Below are positions 1 to 5,408 of a DNA stretch of 5,848 nucleotides, one piece after another. A program made the translations under genes and the position numbers. The notes beneath the pieces were generated by a model that ran no database searches, was not told the DNA's origin, and saw nothing but the letters and a program-made list of their open reading frames with translations. This DNA is from Parvularculaceae bacterium (GTDB lineage: Bacteria; Pseudomonadota; Alphaproteobacteria; Caulobacterales; Parvularculaceae). Location: the NCBI GenBank assembly GCA_027080545.1, contig JALWRV010000216.1, forward strand, positions 1 to 5,848, written 5' to 3'. How positions within the stretch are numbered: position 1 is the stretch's first letter; every line of letters starts with the position of its first letter.

Positions 1-44
1 TCCGCCGGAGAAACCAGACCGATAGTGGAAATTTTTTTACGCAC
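1..44 (-). CDS. 5' end of a gene leaving the window; possible S66 LD-carboxypeptidase (LdcA/MccF-like)
   Basis: Only the first 14 codons are inside the window. They begin with GTG (read as Met) at 44-42 and translate as MRKKISTIGLVSPA. A strong Shine-Dalgarno sequence, GGAGGG, lies 7 nt upstream of the GTG, and this decides the start, although the frame stays open further upstream. The gene begins 35 bp after the marR stop on the same strand, so the two are probably co-transcribed. A short basic start followed by a hydrophobic beta-strand of the form IGLVSPA resembles the N-terminus of S66 peptidases. Those cleave the terminal D-Ala from muropeptide tetrapeptides (LdcA) or inactivate microcin C-type compounds (MccF). 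Fourteen residues are too few to be sure, and other alpha/beta proteins start this way. That a real gene starts here is much safer than its family. Confidence 0.45.
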   Translation of the reverse strand, partial: MRKKISTIGLVSPA

Positions 45-51
45 GGCAGAT

Positions 52-57
52 CCCTCC
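52..57 (-). promoter_or_regulatory. Ribosome binding site of the gene leaving the left edge
   Basis: The minus strand reads GGAGGG here, 7 nt before the GTG at 44-42. It is among the strongest Shine-Dalgarno matches in the window. It is the main evidence that a gene begins at the left edge, and it supports GTG over the TTG codons further upstream in the same frame. Confidence 0.7.
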
Positions 58-79
58 AACGCAATCAAAGCGTCGCCAA

Positions 80-433
80 CTACCCAAACAGCCCACCGAA
101 CGAGATTGAACGGCTGCCCTCTTCAACAATGCGGGCAAATTCGTCAACAAAAAGGGCACCATCGGGTGTTTTTTGGACGATAACGATGCGCTTATCTTCC
201 GGATCCCGCACCCGCCGAATCAATCCGAGAATGGAAAGAGAATCGAGCGCCCGCGAAATAGCCGGTTTGGGAATAGAAAAATCTTCCGCCATGCGCCGCA
301 CCGTGTGGGGGCCGGGGGTCAGATAGACCGTCAGCAAAATCGCCCATTGGCGCATGGACAGGTCCGGCCCATCGGCGCGCACCGTCTGGACCATCACCTC
401 CCGCCAAGGCAATAATATATCGTTGGACCGCAT
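80..433 (-). CDS. MarR-family winged helix-turn-helix transcriptional regulator
   Basis: This is a 117-residue DNA-binding regulator, somewhat shorter than the roughly 140-residue family norm. Residues 26-40 form the dimer/support helix. Residues 44-68 hold the helix-turn-helix (TVRRMAEDF, then the recognition helix PKPAISRALDSLSILG). Residues 71-92 form the wing, with the classic acidic-basic signature RDPEDKRIVIV followed by a T-P-D-G turn. The ATG at 433 is the only plausible start, because an in-frame TAA lies 12 codons upstream. Its Shine-Dalgarno is weak (AGG about 8 nt away). The gene lies downstream of the M17 aminopeptidase and 35 bp before the gene leaving the left edge. MarR proteins usually repress their own operon and are released by small ligands; the ligand here cannot be read from sequence. 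The inverted repeats at 473-511 are a candidate operator. Confidence 0.9.
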   Translation of the reverse strand: MRSNDILLPWREVMVQTVRADGPDLSMRQWAILLTVYLTPGPHTVRRMAEDFSIPKPAISRALDSLSILGLIRRVRDPEDKRIVIVQKTPDGALFVDEFARIVEEGSRSISFGGLFG

Positions 434-472
434 CGGCGAGACCTGACCTTCTCTGAAATTTGGTTATGAGAT

Positions 473-511
473 AACCGTTTTGTTAGCGAAACGGTAAACT
501 GAACCGTTTTG
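473..511. promoter_or_regulatory. Candidate MarR operator: three ACCGTTT/AAACGGT half-sites
   Basis: The plus strand carries AACCGTTTTG at 473-482 and an identical copy at 502-511, offset by 29 bp. The inverse, AAACGGT, lies between them at 489-495. The half-sites are thus spaced about 14-15 bp centre to centre in alternating orientation, forming two overlapping inverted repeats. The cluster sits about 40-80 bp upstream of the marR start codon, where the marR promoter should be. I could not identify a convincing -35/-10 pair within it. The repeats are seen directly; binding by the neighbouring MarR protein is inferred from position and symmetry. Confidence 0.5.
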
Positions 512-572
512 CCCCTTGATGGCAAGCGCTGGCATGCTGATTTTTGCTAAAAACGCCAAAAAATTCATAGCA

Positions 573-598
573 TCGCAAGGAGCATCATGCTTTTGCGA
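573..598 (-). terminator. Imperfect stem-loop just after the aminopeptidase stop; possible terminator
   Basis: TCGCAA (573-578) pairs with TTGCGA (593-598), and inside it AGCAT (581-585) pairs with ATGCT (587-591). The two arms are separated by a small internal loop (GG opposite T), and the real hairpin loop is about 5 nt. On the minus strand the stem begins one or two bases after the TGA of the M17 gene. A run of six T follows, but only about 9-10 nt past the stem, further than in a textbook intrinsic terminator. It may terminate weakly, protect the 3' end, or be a protein-binding palindrome. Confidence 0.4.
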
Positions 599-599
599 C

Positions 600-1961
600 T
601 CACCCGTATAATTTGGAGAAATATTCAAAAAGGGCCCGCACCGCCATCGCTTCGCCACCCTTGGGATGGGCCGGTCGCGGTTTTGGATTCCAACCAAAAA
701 TATCAAAGTGCGTATACGGAACATTTTCCGTGACAAATCGGCGTAAAAACAAGGCGGCTGTGACAGATCCGGCAAAGCCGTTTTGGGTTATATTGTTAAT
801 ATCCGCGATGGGCGAGTTTAAATCTTGTTCATAGCCATCCCAGAAAGGCATGCGCCAGAGCGGATCGGCGCTGGTTTTGGCGGCTTTGGTTAGATCGGCT
901 GCAATTTTTTCTTCGGTTGTATAAAAGGGCATAACAACCGGACCGAGCGCTACCCGTGCGGCCCCGGTTAAGGTCGCCAAAGATATAATATGATCTGGCG
1001 CTTCTTCCGCTGCCAGTGCCAATGCATCAGCCAAGACCAAGCGGCCTTCCGCATCAGTATTGCCAATTTCAACGCTCAACCCTTTACGCGAGCGCAACAC
1101 ATCACCGGGCCGAAAGGCACCGGCACCAATGGCATTTTCCACAGCCGGTATCAGCACCCGCAACCGAATTTTTAATTTTGCAGCCATGATCATTTGCGCC
1201 AGCCCAAGCGCGTTGGCCGCCCCGCCCATATCTTTTTTCATGAGCCCCATACCGGCGGCACTTTTAATATCGAGACCGCCGCTATCGAAACACACCCCCT
1301 TACCCACCAGCGTAATTTTCGGATGGCTTTTCGCCCCCCATTGCAAATCAATCAACCGGGGCGCCTGATCTGCGGCCCGACCAACAGCATGAATCATGGA
1401 AAAATTTTCTTTTAGCAACGCCTCGCCCATAATCAGCTTGACCGTGGCCTTGAAATTTTTGGCCAACCCCCGCGCCGCTTTCTCCAACGCATCCGGCCCC
1501 ATCTCATTGGCAGGCATGTTAATCAGATCACGAGTCAGGTGCACCGCCTCGGCAATTTTGAGGGCACGGCTCAGCTCATCACTTTTTTCCACCAACAGGG
1601 TCGGAGGCTTGGGTTGGCTTTTGTACAAATCAAAACGATAGGCCCCCATCGCCCAGCCGAGCAAAGCCAGCTCCAGCTTTTTACCTTTAAGGCGAGATTC
1701 CAAGCGATATTCACCGGCCGGCAAATGCGCGGCGGCGGCGCCCAAAACCAAAGGGTCATCGCCAGCGCCAATGCCCAATAACACCCCTTCTGGGGCGATT
1801 AATAATTGCGCCGCCTTGCCTGTGAAATTCTGTGCTTGCGCATGGGCAGCAAGGTCGGTTTTTATGGTGCCCCTTGATTTGATCAAATGGATTTGTTTTC
1901 CGTTCTCCAGAGCCTTGGCGCTGACTATTGTGAAAGGCGAAACAAAGGGGCGTGTAATCAT
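600..1961 (-). CDS. M17-family leucyl aminopeptidase (cytosol aminopeptidase family)
   Basis: This 453-residue cytoplasmic metallopeptidase removes N-terminal residues from peptides using two metal ions. Residues 1 to about 130 form the variable N-terminal domain; the catalytic domain follows. All expected active-site residues are visible. VGKGVCFDSGG (219-229) carries metal ligands K221 and D226, K233 is the catalytic lysine, and D244 lies in KKDMGG. NTDAEGRLVLADAL (301-314) carries D303, E305 and the catalytic R307. The C-terminus HFDIFGWNPKPRPAHPKGGEA is typical of the shorter alphaproteobacterial PepB-like subgroup rather than E. coli PepA (about 500 residues). The ATG at 1961 has a modest GAGAG ribosome binding site. 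It is transcribed divergently from the TPR lipoprotein and towards marR. Likely role: peptide turnover, perhaps of cell-wall peptides, given the possible S66 neighbour (inference). No signal peptide is seen. Confidence 0.95.
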   Translation of the reverse strand: MITRPFVSPFTIVSAKALENGKQIHLIKSRGTIKTDLAAHAQAQNFTGKAAQLLIAPEGVLLGIGAGDDPLVLGAAAAHLPAGEYRLESRLKGKKLELALLGWAMGAYRFDLYKSQPKPPTLLVEKSDELSRALKIAEAVHLTRDLINMPANEMGPDALEKAARGLAKNFKATVKLIMGEALLKENFSMIHAVGRAADQAPRLIDLQWGAKSHPKITLVGKGVCFDSGGLDIKSAAGMGLMKKDMGGAANALGLAQMIMAAKLKIRLRVLIPAVENAIGAGAFRPGDVLRSRKGLSVEIGNTDAEGRLVLADALALAAEEAPDHIISLATLTGAARVALGPVVMPFYTTEEKIAADLTKAAKTSADPLWRMPFWDGYEQDLNSPIADINNITQNGFAGSVTAALFLRRFVTENVPYTHFDIFGWNPKPRPAHPKGGEAMAVRALFEYFSKLYG

Positions 1962-2016
1962 CTGTTAACTCTCATTTCTCATAATGAAACAGGCAATCTG
2001 GAAGTGGCTGCCTTTT

Positions 2017-2040
2017 CCGGTTCATTTTCAGAAAAACCGG
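2017..2040. repeat. Inverted repeat CCGGTT...AACCGG in the divergent promoter region
   Basis: CCGGTT (2017-2022) is the inverse of AACCGG (2035-2040), and the space between contains a smaller inverse repeat, TTTTC-A-GAAAA (2025-2035). The structure could be a stem-loop with a small bulge in the RNA leader or an operator between the divergent genes. It lies about 55 bp from the M17 start and about 90 bp from the lipoprotein start. No T-run follows on either strand, so I do not call it a terminator. Confidence 0.35.
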
Positions 2041-2117
2041 GGTTAGCGGTTAAGGGTTCCTGAAGGCTCTTGTGCCAGAATTGCCGGTGCTTAGACACCC
2101 ATTATGACAGGATTTTT

Positions 2118-2121
2118 GAGG
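2118..2121 (+). promoter_or_regulatory. Ribosome binding site that sets the lipoprotein start at 2128
   Basis: GAGG lies 6 nt before the ATG at 2128. The earlier in-frame ATG at 2104 has nothing resembling a Shine-Dalgarno sequence before it. Starting at 2128 also gives a more usual signal-peptide length. Confidence 0.6.
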
Positions 2122-2127
2122 TTCGCC

Positions 2128-3255
2128 ATGAAGATGCAGACAGCCACCATGAAACGGGTCGGGAAACTCGCCCTATCGCTCGCCACTTTGAGCCTTTTGG
2201 GCGCCTGCGCCAGCGTCTCCAAACGGGTTGATTTGAACCCGCTGGATGCCAGCCCCAGCAAGCATAAGCAATTCGCTGACAAGCTCCAGACCATGCCCGG
2301 CGAGCAATCCACCGAAGGGCTGGACCCGATTGGCAAAGCCGCCTTTTGGGGCACACGCTATGACCGCGAGCCCACAAACCCAGATGTAATTGTCAAATTT
2401 TCTCAAAGCCTGCGTGCTATCGGCTCCAATCAAGAAAGCCTGAAAGTAATGATGCAGGCAACCCAGCGGGTTACCCCCACAGCGGCGATGAATTTGGAAA
2501 TGGGCAAAGTATTAATCGCCAATGATCGTGCCTTTGAGGCGGTGCGGCCCATCGAGCAGGCATTGAAAAATGGTGAGGAAAAAAACTGGCAGGCTTGGTC
2601 TGCCTATGGGGTGGCGCTGGATAAAATCGGCGAGCATCGTGAGGCCCAAAGCCAATATCGCCAAGCCATGAAGCTCAATCCTGATGCCGTCAGCGTGCTC
2701 AACAATCTCGGTCTTTCCTATGCGTTGCAAGGCGATCTCTATCGTGCGGAAAGCACCTTGCGCCAAGCCGTGGCCATGCCCGGCGGCACCGCCAGAACCC
2801 GACAAAATTTAGCGCTGGTTCTGTCGCTAGCGGGCAAAAAGGATGAAGCCGAGCGTCTGGCCCGTTCTGACCTGCCGCCAAAAGTGGCCGATAATAATGC
2901 CTCTTACTATCGCGGCTTGATGACCCAACCGGCCTATTGGCAAGGCCTGTCGGCAGACAATGCCGACCTGCCGGACTTTGATGCCCCGGCAACGGCCCCA
3001 AGCGTGCCCGTAGAAACCACCCCGGTAACACCGAAGCCCCTACCACCCTATAAGGAGCCGGTACCAAAACCGCAAAACCCGCAAACCCTTTCAAGCTCTG
3101 ATCCGCTTGATGAGGTCTATCAATCACTGGCCGAAGAGGACCCTCAGCTGATCGAGGCCCCCAAGGCCACCGGCCAACCTTTGCGGCTTGAAAATACCAG
3201 CTATGAAGAAGAAGAGACCCAGCCCAAACCCAAAAAGGGCAAAGCCGGTTCATAA
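2128..3255 (+). CDS. TPR-repeat lipoprotein, TadD-like
   Basis: Residues are numbered from the ATG at 2128 (375 aa; the ATG at 2104 would add 8). A lipoprotein signal peptide runs to a clear lipobox, L24-G25-A26-C27, with Cys27 to be lipidated. Alanine at +2 suggests the outer membrane by the E. coli sorting rule. Residues 80 to about 250 hold tandem TPR helices. The best is at about 154-187 (WQAWSAYGVALDKIGEHREA), followed by about 188-221 (NNLGLSYALQGDLYRAE) and a degenerate one at 223-250 (RQNLALVLSLAGKKDEAERL). This layout, including AAFWGTRYDREPTNPD before the repeats and RSDLPP after them, matches alphaproteobacterial TadD, the Tad/Flp pilus assembly lipoprotein. Residues 282-319 are proline-rich, and the remainder is acidic then lysine-rich, unlike a minimal TadD. 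No other tad gene lies in the window, so a pilus role is uncertain; it could be a generic TPR scaffold lipoprotein. Confidence 0.88.
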   Translation: MKMQTATMKRVGKLALSLATLSLLGACASVSKRVDLNPLDASPSKHKQFADKLQTMPGEQSTEGLDPIGKAAFWGTRYDREPTNPDVIVKFSQSLRAIGSNQESLKVMMQATQRVTPTAAMNLEMGKVLIANDRAFEAVRPIEQALKNGEEKNWQAWSAYGVALDKIGEHREAQSQYRQAMKLNPDAVSVLNNLGLSYALQGDLYRAESTLRQAVAMPGGTARTRQNLALVLSLAGKKDEAERLARSDLPPKVADNNASYYRGLMTQPAYWQGLSADNADLPDFDAPATAPSVPVETTPVTPKPLPPYKEPVPKPQNPQTLSSSDPLDEVYQSLAEEDPQLIEAPKATGQPLRLENTSYEEEETQPKPKKGKAGS

Positions 3256-3280
3256 AAGAATTTTACAATGGCGGTCAGAC

Positions 3281-3310
3281 AAAAGCGGGGACTTTGATCC
3301 CCGCTTTTTA
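3281..3310 (+). terminator. Rho-independent terminator, probably bidirectional
   Basis: AAAAGCGGGGA (3281-3291) pairs perfectly with TCCCCGCTTTT (3298-3308) around the 6-nt loop CTTTGA, and T continues to 3309. It lies 26 bp after the stop of the TPR lipoprotein. The GC core GCGGGGA/TCCCCGC is flanked by A4 on one side and T5 on the other, so transcripts from the convergent DUF2125 gene (stop at 3330) would also see a stem followed by TTTT. Confidence 0.92.
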
Positions 3311-3329
3311 TTTCGTTTTAGTGGCGGGT

Positions 3330-4382
3330 CTATTGCAAGCGCATGGTCGTACCCACACGCTGGCCGAGAATATTGATCTCGCCATTTTTTAGGCTGATCG
3401 GCACGCTTAACGTACCACCAGCGGCCTCCGCCATGGGCACCAGAAATTTTGTCCCTTCTTGCCCATCCCGTGATGTGATAAGCCGCCAATCCACCAGCGC
3501 CTCAATCAGGCTTTGCGGATCGCGGAGAGAAAGAGTGATTTGACCGCTCGGATAGCCTTGATAATCAACCCCAAGACGCCCCGTGAGCCCAATCATTGGG
3601 GCTTGCGTCTCCATCATGGTTTCCTCATCTCCCGCCAAAAACAGCTGCACCCCATCAAGGGTAAGCGTGCCCCCCTCTGCCCCCCACTGCGCCAAAGAGC
3701 CGGTTTGTTGATAGCGGCTATATTGATCCATTGCCCCTGCAATATCTATACGCATGATGCGACTGGTCTGACCCGAGGCTCCCTGCACCATGATGTCCAG
3801 CCCTTGCGCGGCCAATAAAATGCGCGCCGCTTCCTCGCCGTCCTCATCCGGTTCAATTTTCACATTGACCCGCAAATCGTCGAAAACAAGCGCCCGGCCA
3901 TCTGCCACCACTGGGCGGGCTTCAAACCGATCTGCCTGCAAGCCCATCTGGTTTTGCCCCAGCCGCAAACGCAAAGTCACAGCATCGAATTGCCATTCCT
4001 CAACCGTCCCTTCCAGATGCACGCGCACATTTTGTGTGCCCACCGTCGAAAATGTCAGGCTGGTGGGGTTAAAGGGGGGCGTATCAATCATCAAACGCTC
4101 CCCGGACCATTTCACCCCCTCTGGCGTTTGATAGGAAGGCGCCTCAATCTCAGCGCGCAGGAAAAACGGGAAGCCTCGAATGGCATAGCCTGCCATCTCG
4201 ACCTCAGCGCCTTGATCACGGGCATCTTCTATCCAAGCATCCAGTTCCTCGCGCATGATGGTGCTGGCAAACAGCCAATAGCCATACCACAAGCCGAACA
4301 ACAGCACCGCGAGAATGAGGGGGATATAGAGCCCCTTGCGCGAGACCGGCTTTGGATCGGCTTCTTTTAGCTTCTGTTCCAC
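3330..4382 (-). CDS. DUF2125 domain-containing membrane-anchored protein
   Basis: This protein is 350 residues long from the GTG at 4382. I chose that start because AAAGGA lies 6 nt upstream; a TTG at 4412 would add 10 residues and has only a weaker, close GGGGA before it. Residues about 18-39 form one hydrophobic segment after a charged N-terminus, with no clear cleavage site, so it is probably a signal anchor holding the rest in the periplasm. Next come a helix (EELDAWIEDARDQGAEVE) and the conserved YAIRGFPFFLRAEIEAP (66-82), the hallmark of DUF2125. The C-terminus SVPISLKNGEINILGQRVG (326-344) also fits the family. The predicted fold is beta-rich, somewhat like AsmA-type lipid-facing proteins, but the function is unknown. 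It follows plsC by about 125 bp on the same strand. Confidence 0.88.
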   Translation of the reverse strand: MEQKLKEADPKPVSRKGLYIPLILAVLLFGLWYGYWLFASTIMREELDAWIEDARDQGAEVEMAGYAIRGFPFFLRAEIEAPSYQTPEGVKWSGERLMIDTPPFNPTSLTFSTVGTQNVRVHLEGTVEEWQFDAVTLRLRLGQNQMGLQADRFEARPVVADGRALVFDDLRVNVKIEPDEDGEEAARILLAAQGLDIMVQGASGQTSRIMRIDIAGAMDQYSRYQQTGSLAQWGAEGGTLTLDGVQLFLAGDEETMMETQAPMIGLTGRLGVDYQGYPSGQITLSLRDPQSLIEALVDWRLITSRDGQEGTKFLVPMAEAAGGTLSVPISLKNGEINILGQRVGTTMRLQ

Positions 4383-4388
4383 ATTTTT

Positions 4389-4394
4389 TCCTTT
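4389..4394 (-). promoter_or_regulatory. Ribosome binding site that sets the GTG start of the DUF2125 gene
   Basis: The minus strand reads AAAGGA with a 6-nt spacer to the GTG at 4382-4380. This is better placed than the GGGGA sequence before the TTG at 4412, so the shorter product is preferred. Confidence 0.55.
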
Positions 4395-4452
4395 GTTCGG
4401 ACTTTGTTCCAACTTATCCCCACAACTTAACCCTATGAAAAATCAACCTTAA

Positions 4453-4482
4453 TTGAAACAGTTCCGATTTTCTTCCCTATAT
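4453..4482 (+). promoter_or_regulatory. Promoter-like sequence pointing antisense into plsC
   Basis: On the plus strand TTGAAA (4453-4458) and CTATAT (4477-4482) are separated by 18 bp. This resembles a housekeeping sigma promoter with the CTATAT-type -10 seen in alphaproteobacteria. It points towards the 3' end of plsC, which is on the other strand. On the minus strand the same AT-rich patch gives GATAAT, which could be a -10 for the DUF2125 gene, but I see no matching -35. AT-rich spacers yield such matches by chance. Confidence 0.25.
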
Positions 4483-4507
4483 TATCGCAAATTCAAGGAC
4501 TTGTTTG

Positions 4508-5323
4508 CTAAACATGCCGCCCCGCAGGAAATACCGCTGCCGCCACCAATCGTTCTGATCTATCCTCAATCTCTGCCTGCAATTGGGCGATAAATTGGCG
4601 ACGGTTCATATCCCCCTCAATCGGCGGCAAAAATTCGATACTGATGGTCCCAGGGCGAAATTTCTTTGACGAACGATGCCAGAACAGGCCGGCATTATGC
4701 GCAACCGGAACGCAAGGGGCGCCCAGAGCCTGATAGAGGGCATAGACACCCGGCTGATATTTCTCGCGTTGATCAACCGCTACCCGGGTGCCTTCCGGAA
4801 AAATAATCAATTGCGTATCCGGACCCATGGCCTGTTGAGCCTCGGCGGTCATTTTTTTCAAGGCACTCAGCCCAGCGCTGCGATCCACGGCCACGGCCCC
4901 GCTTGCCCGCGCCCACCACCCGAACACCGGAATATCAATCAGTTCTTTTTTGAGCACAAAAACCGGATTGGGCAAGAAAATGGTAAGCGCCACGGTCTCC
5001 CACATGGATTGATGTTTTACCGCCACCAAGGCGCGCCCCCGTGGCATATATTCTTGACCCATAATATGGTGATCAATACCGCAAAACAGGCGCAACCCCC
5101 ATAAGGCCAAGCGCGCCCATATTTTACAGGCAAAACGACTGGATTTTTTGGTGATCATCAAGGGAAAAAGAAAAATCGTGATCACGATGGCAATGGAGGG
5201 CATCCACAGATCGAATAGCCGCGCACCAACCCCGTGAACGAACCCGTCCCGCTGATCCGCCTCATCGTCTTTGATGGGTAGTGTTTTGGTCATGGGAAAT
5301 AGCGCTGCCCATCCTGCTGGCAT
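4508..5323 (-). CDS. plsC: 1-acyl-sn-glycerol-3-phosphate acyltransferase (PlsC-like, LPLAT superfamily)
   Basis: This inner-membrane enzyme acylates lysophosphatidic acid to phosphatidic acid, the precursor of membrane phospholipids. It is 271 residues from the ATG at 5323. A hydrophobic segment lies at about 40-57. Motif I is KHQSMWE (103-109), with His104 as the catalytic base and Glu109 where most family members have Asp (HX4E, common in alphaproteobacterial homologues). Motif II is ASGAVAVDR (140-148), motif III is FPEGTR (175-180) and motif IV is VPVAHN (205-210). YQPGVYALYQALG and PGTISIEFLPPI are also typical. The start is uncertain: neither the ATG at 5323 nor the one at 5293 has a good ribosome binding site, and a stop lies two codons before the first. 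It follows ydcF by 85 bp. Related acyltransferases may instead make ornithine or other lipids, so the substrate is inferred. Confidence 0.93.
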   Translation of the reverse strand: MPAGWAALFPMTKTLPIKDDEADQRDGFVHGVGARLFDLWMPSIAIVITIFLFPLMITKKSSRFACKIWARLALWGLRLFCGIDHHIMGQEYMPRGRALVAVKHQSMWETVALTIFLPNPVFVLKKELIDIPVFGWWARASGAVAVDRSAGLSALKKMTAEAQQAMGPDTQLIIFPEGTRVAVDQREKYQPGVYALYQALGAPCVPVAHNAGLFWHRSSKKFRPGTISIEFLPPIEGDMNRRQFIAQLQAEIEDRSERLVAAAVFPAGRHV

Positions 5324-5338
5324 TGATCATATTGCATT

Positions 5339-5350
5339 GCACAAATGTGC
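5339..5350. repeat. 12-bp palindrome in the ydcF-plsC gap
   Basis: The plus strand reads GCACAAATGTGC, two 5-bp inverse arms (GCACA/TGTGC) around AA/TT. It lies 16-27 bp upstream of the first possible plsC start. A second palindrome, TGATCA, lies at 5324-5329, directly against that start. On the minus strand a partial promoter match, TTGATA-N17-CAATAT, spans the palindrome. An operator or a 5' leader hairpin is possible, but short palindromes arise by chance. Confidence 0.25.
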
Positions 5351-5408
5351 CTATCAACAGCAGCCCTGACAAGTCCTTCAGTCGAAAAAACGATTAAACC
5401 GCCAGAAA

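Larger units (their letters stand above)
1962..2127. promoter_or_regulatory. Divergent intergenic region between the M17 and TPR-lipoprotein genes
   Basis: This stretch lies between two divergent starts, so it should hold promoters for both genes. I see no -35/-10 pair good enough to place. On the minus strand CATTAT (1978-1983) is a partial -10 match without a clear -35. The only clear structure is an inverted repeat at 2017-2040, listed separately. An in-frame ATG at 2104 lies inside the region, but it has no ribosome binding site and was not chosen as the start of the lipoprotein. Confidence 0.4.

Noticed and set aside
464..775. 103-codon minus-strand frame crossing the aminopeptidase 3' end into the gap before marR
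   Set aside because: It overlaps conserved coding sequence of the M17 gene in another frame and shows no family features, so it is probably not coding.
2104..2127. Upstream ATG as the start of the TPR lipoprotein
   Set aside because: There is no Shine-Dalgarno before it, whereas GAGG sits 6 nt before the ATG at 2128. The extra 8 residues would give an unusually long signal-peptide N-region.
2699..3253. 184-codon open frame on the minus strand opposite the TPR lipoprotein
   Set aside because: It lies wholly within the lipoprotein gene, and its translation has no recognisable motifs and a composition typical of a frame shadow.
4676..5104. 142-codon open frame on the plus strand inside plsC
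   Set aside because: It is antisense to strongly conserved acyltransferase motifs, has no ribosome binding site that stands out, and its protein resembles nothing I know.
5321..5358. FNR/CRP-like operator in the ydcF-plsC gap (TTGAT and ATCAA elements)
   Set aside because: The TTGAT and ATCAA elements are too far apart to form the required 14-bp site, so there is no supportable match.
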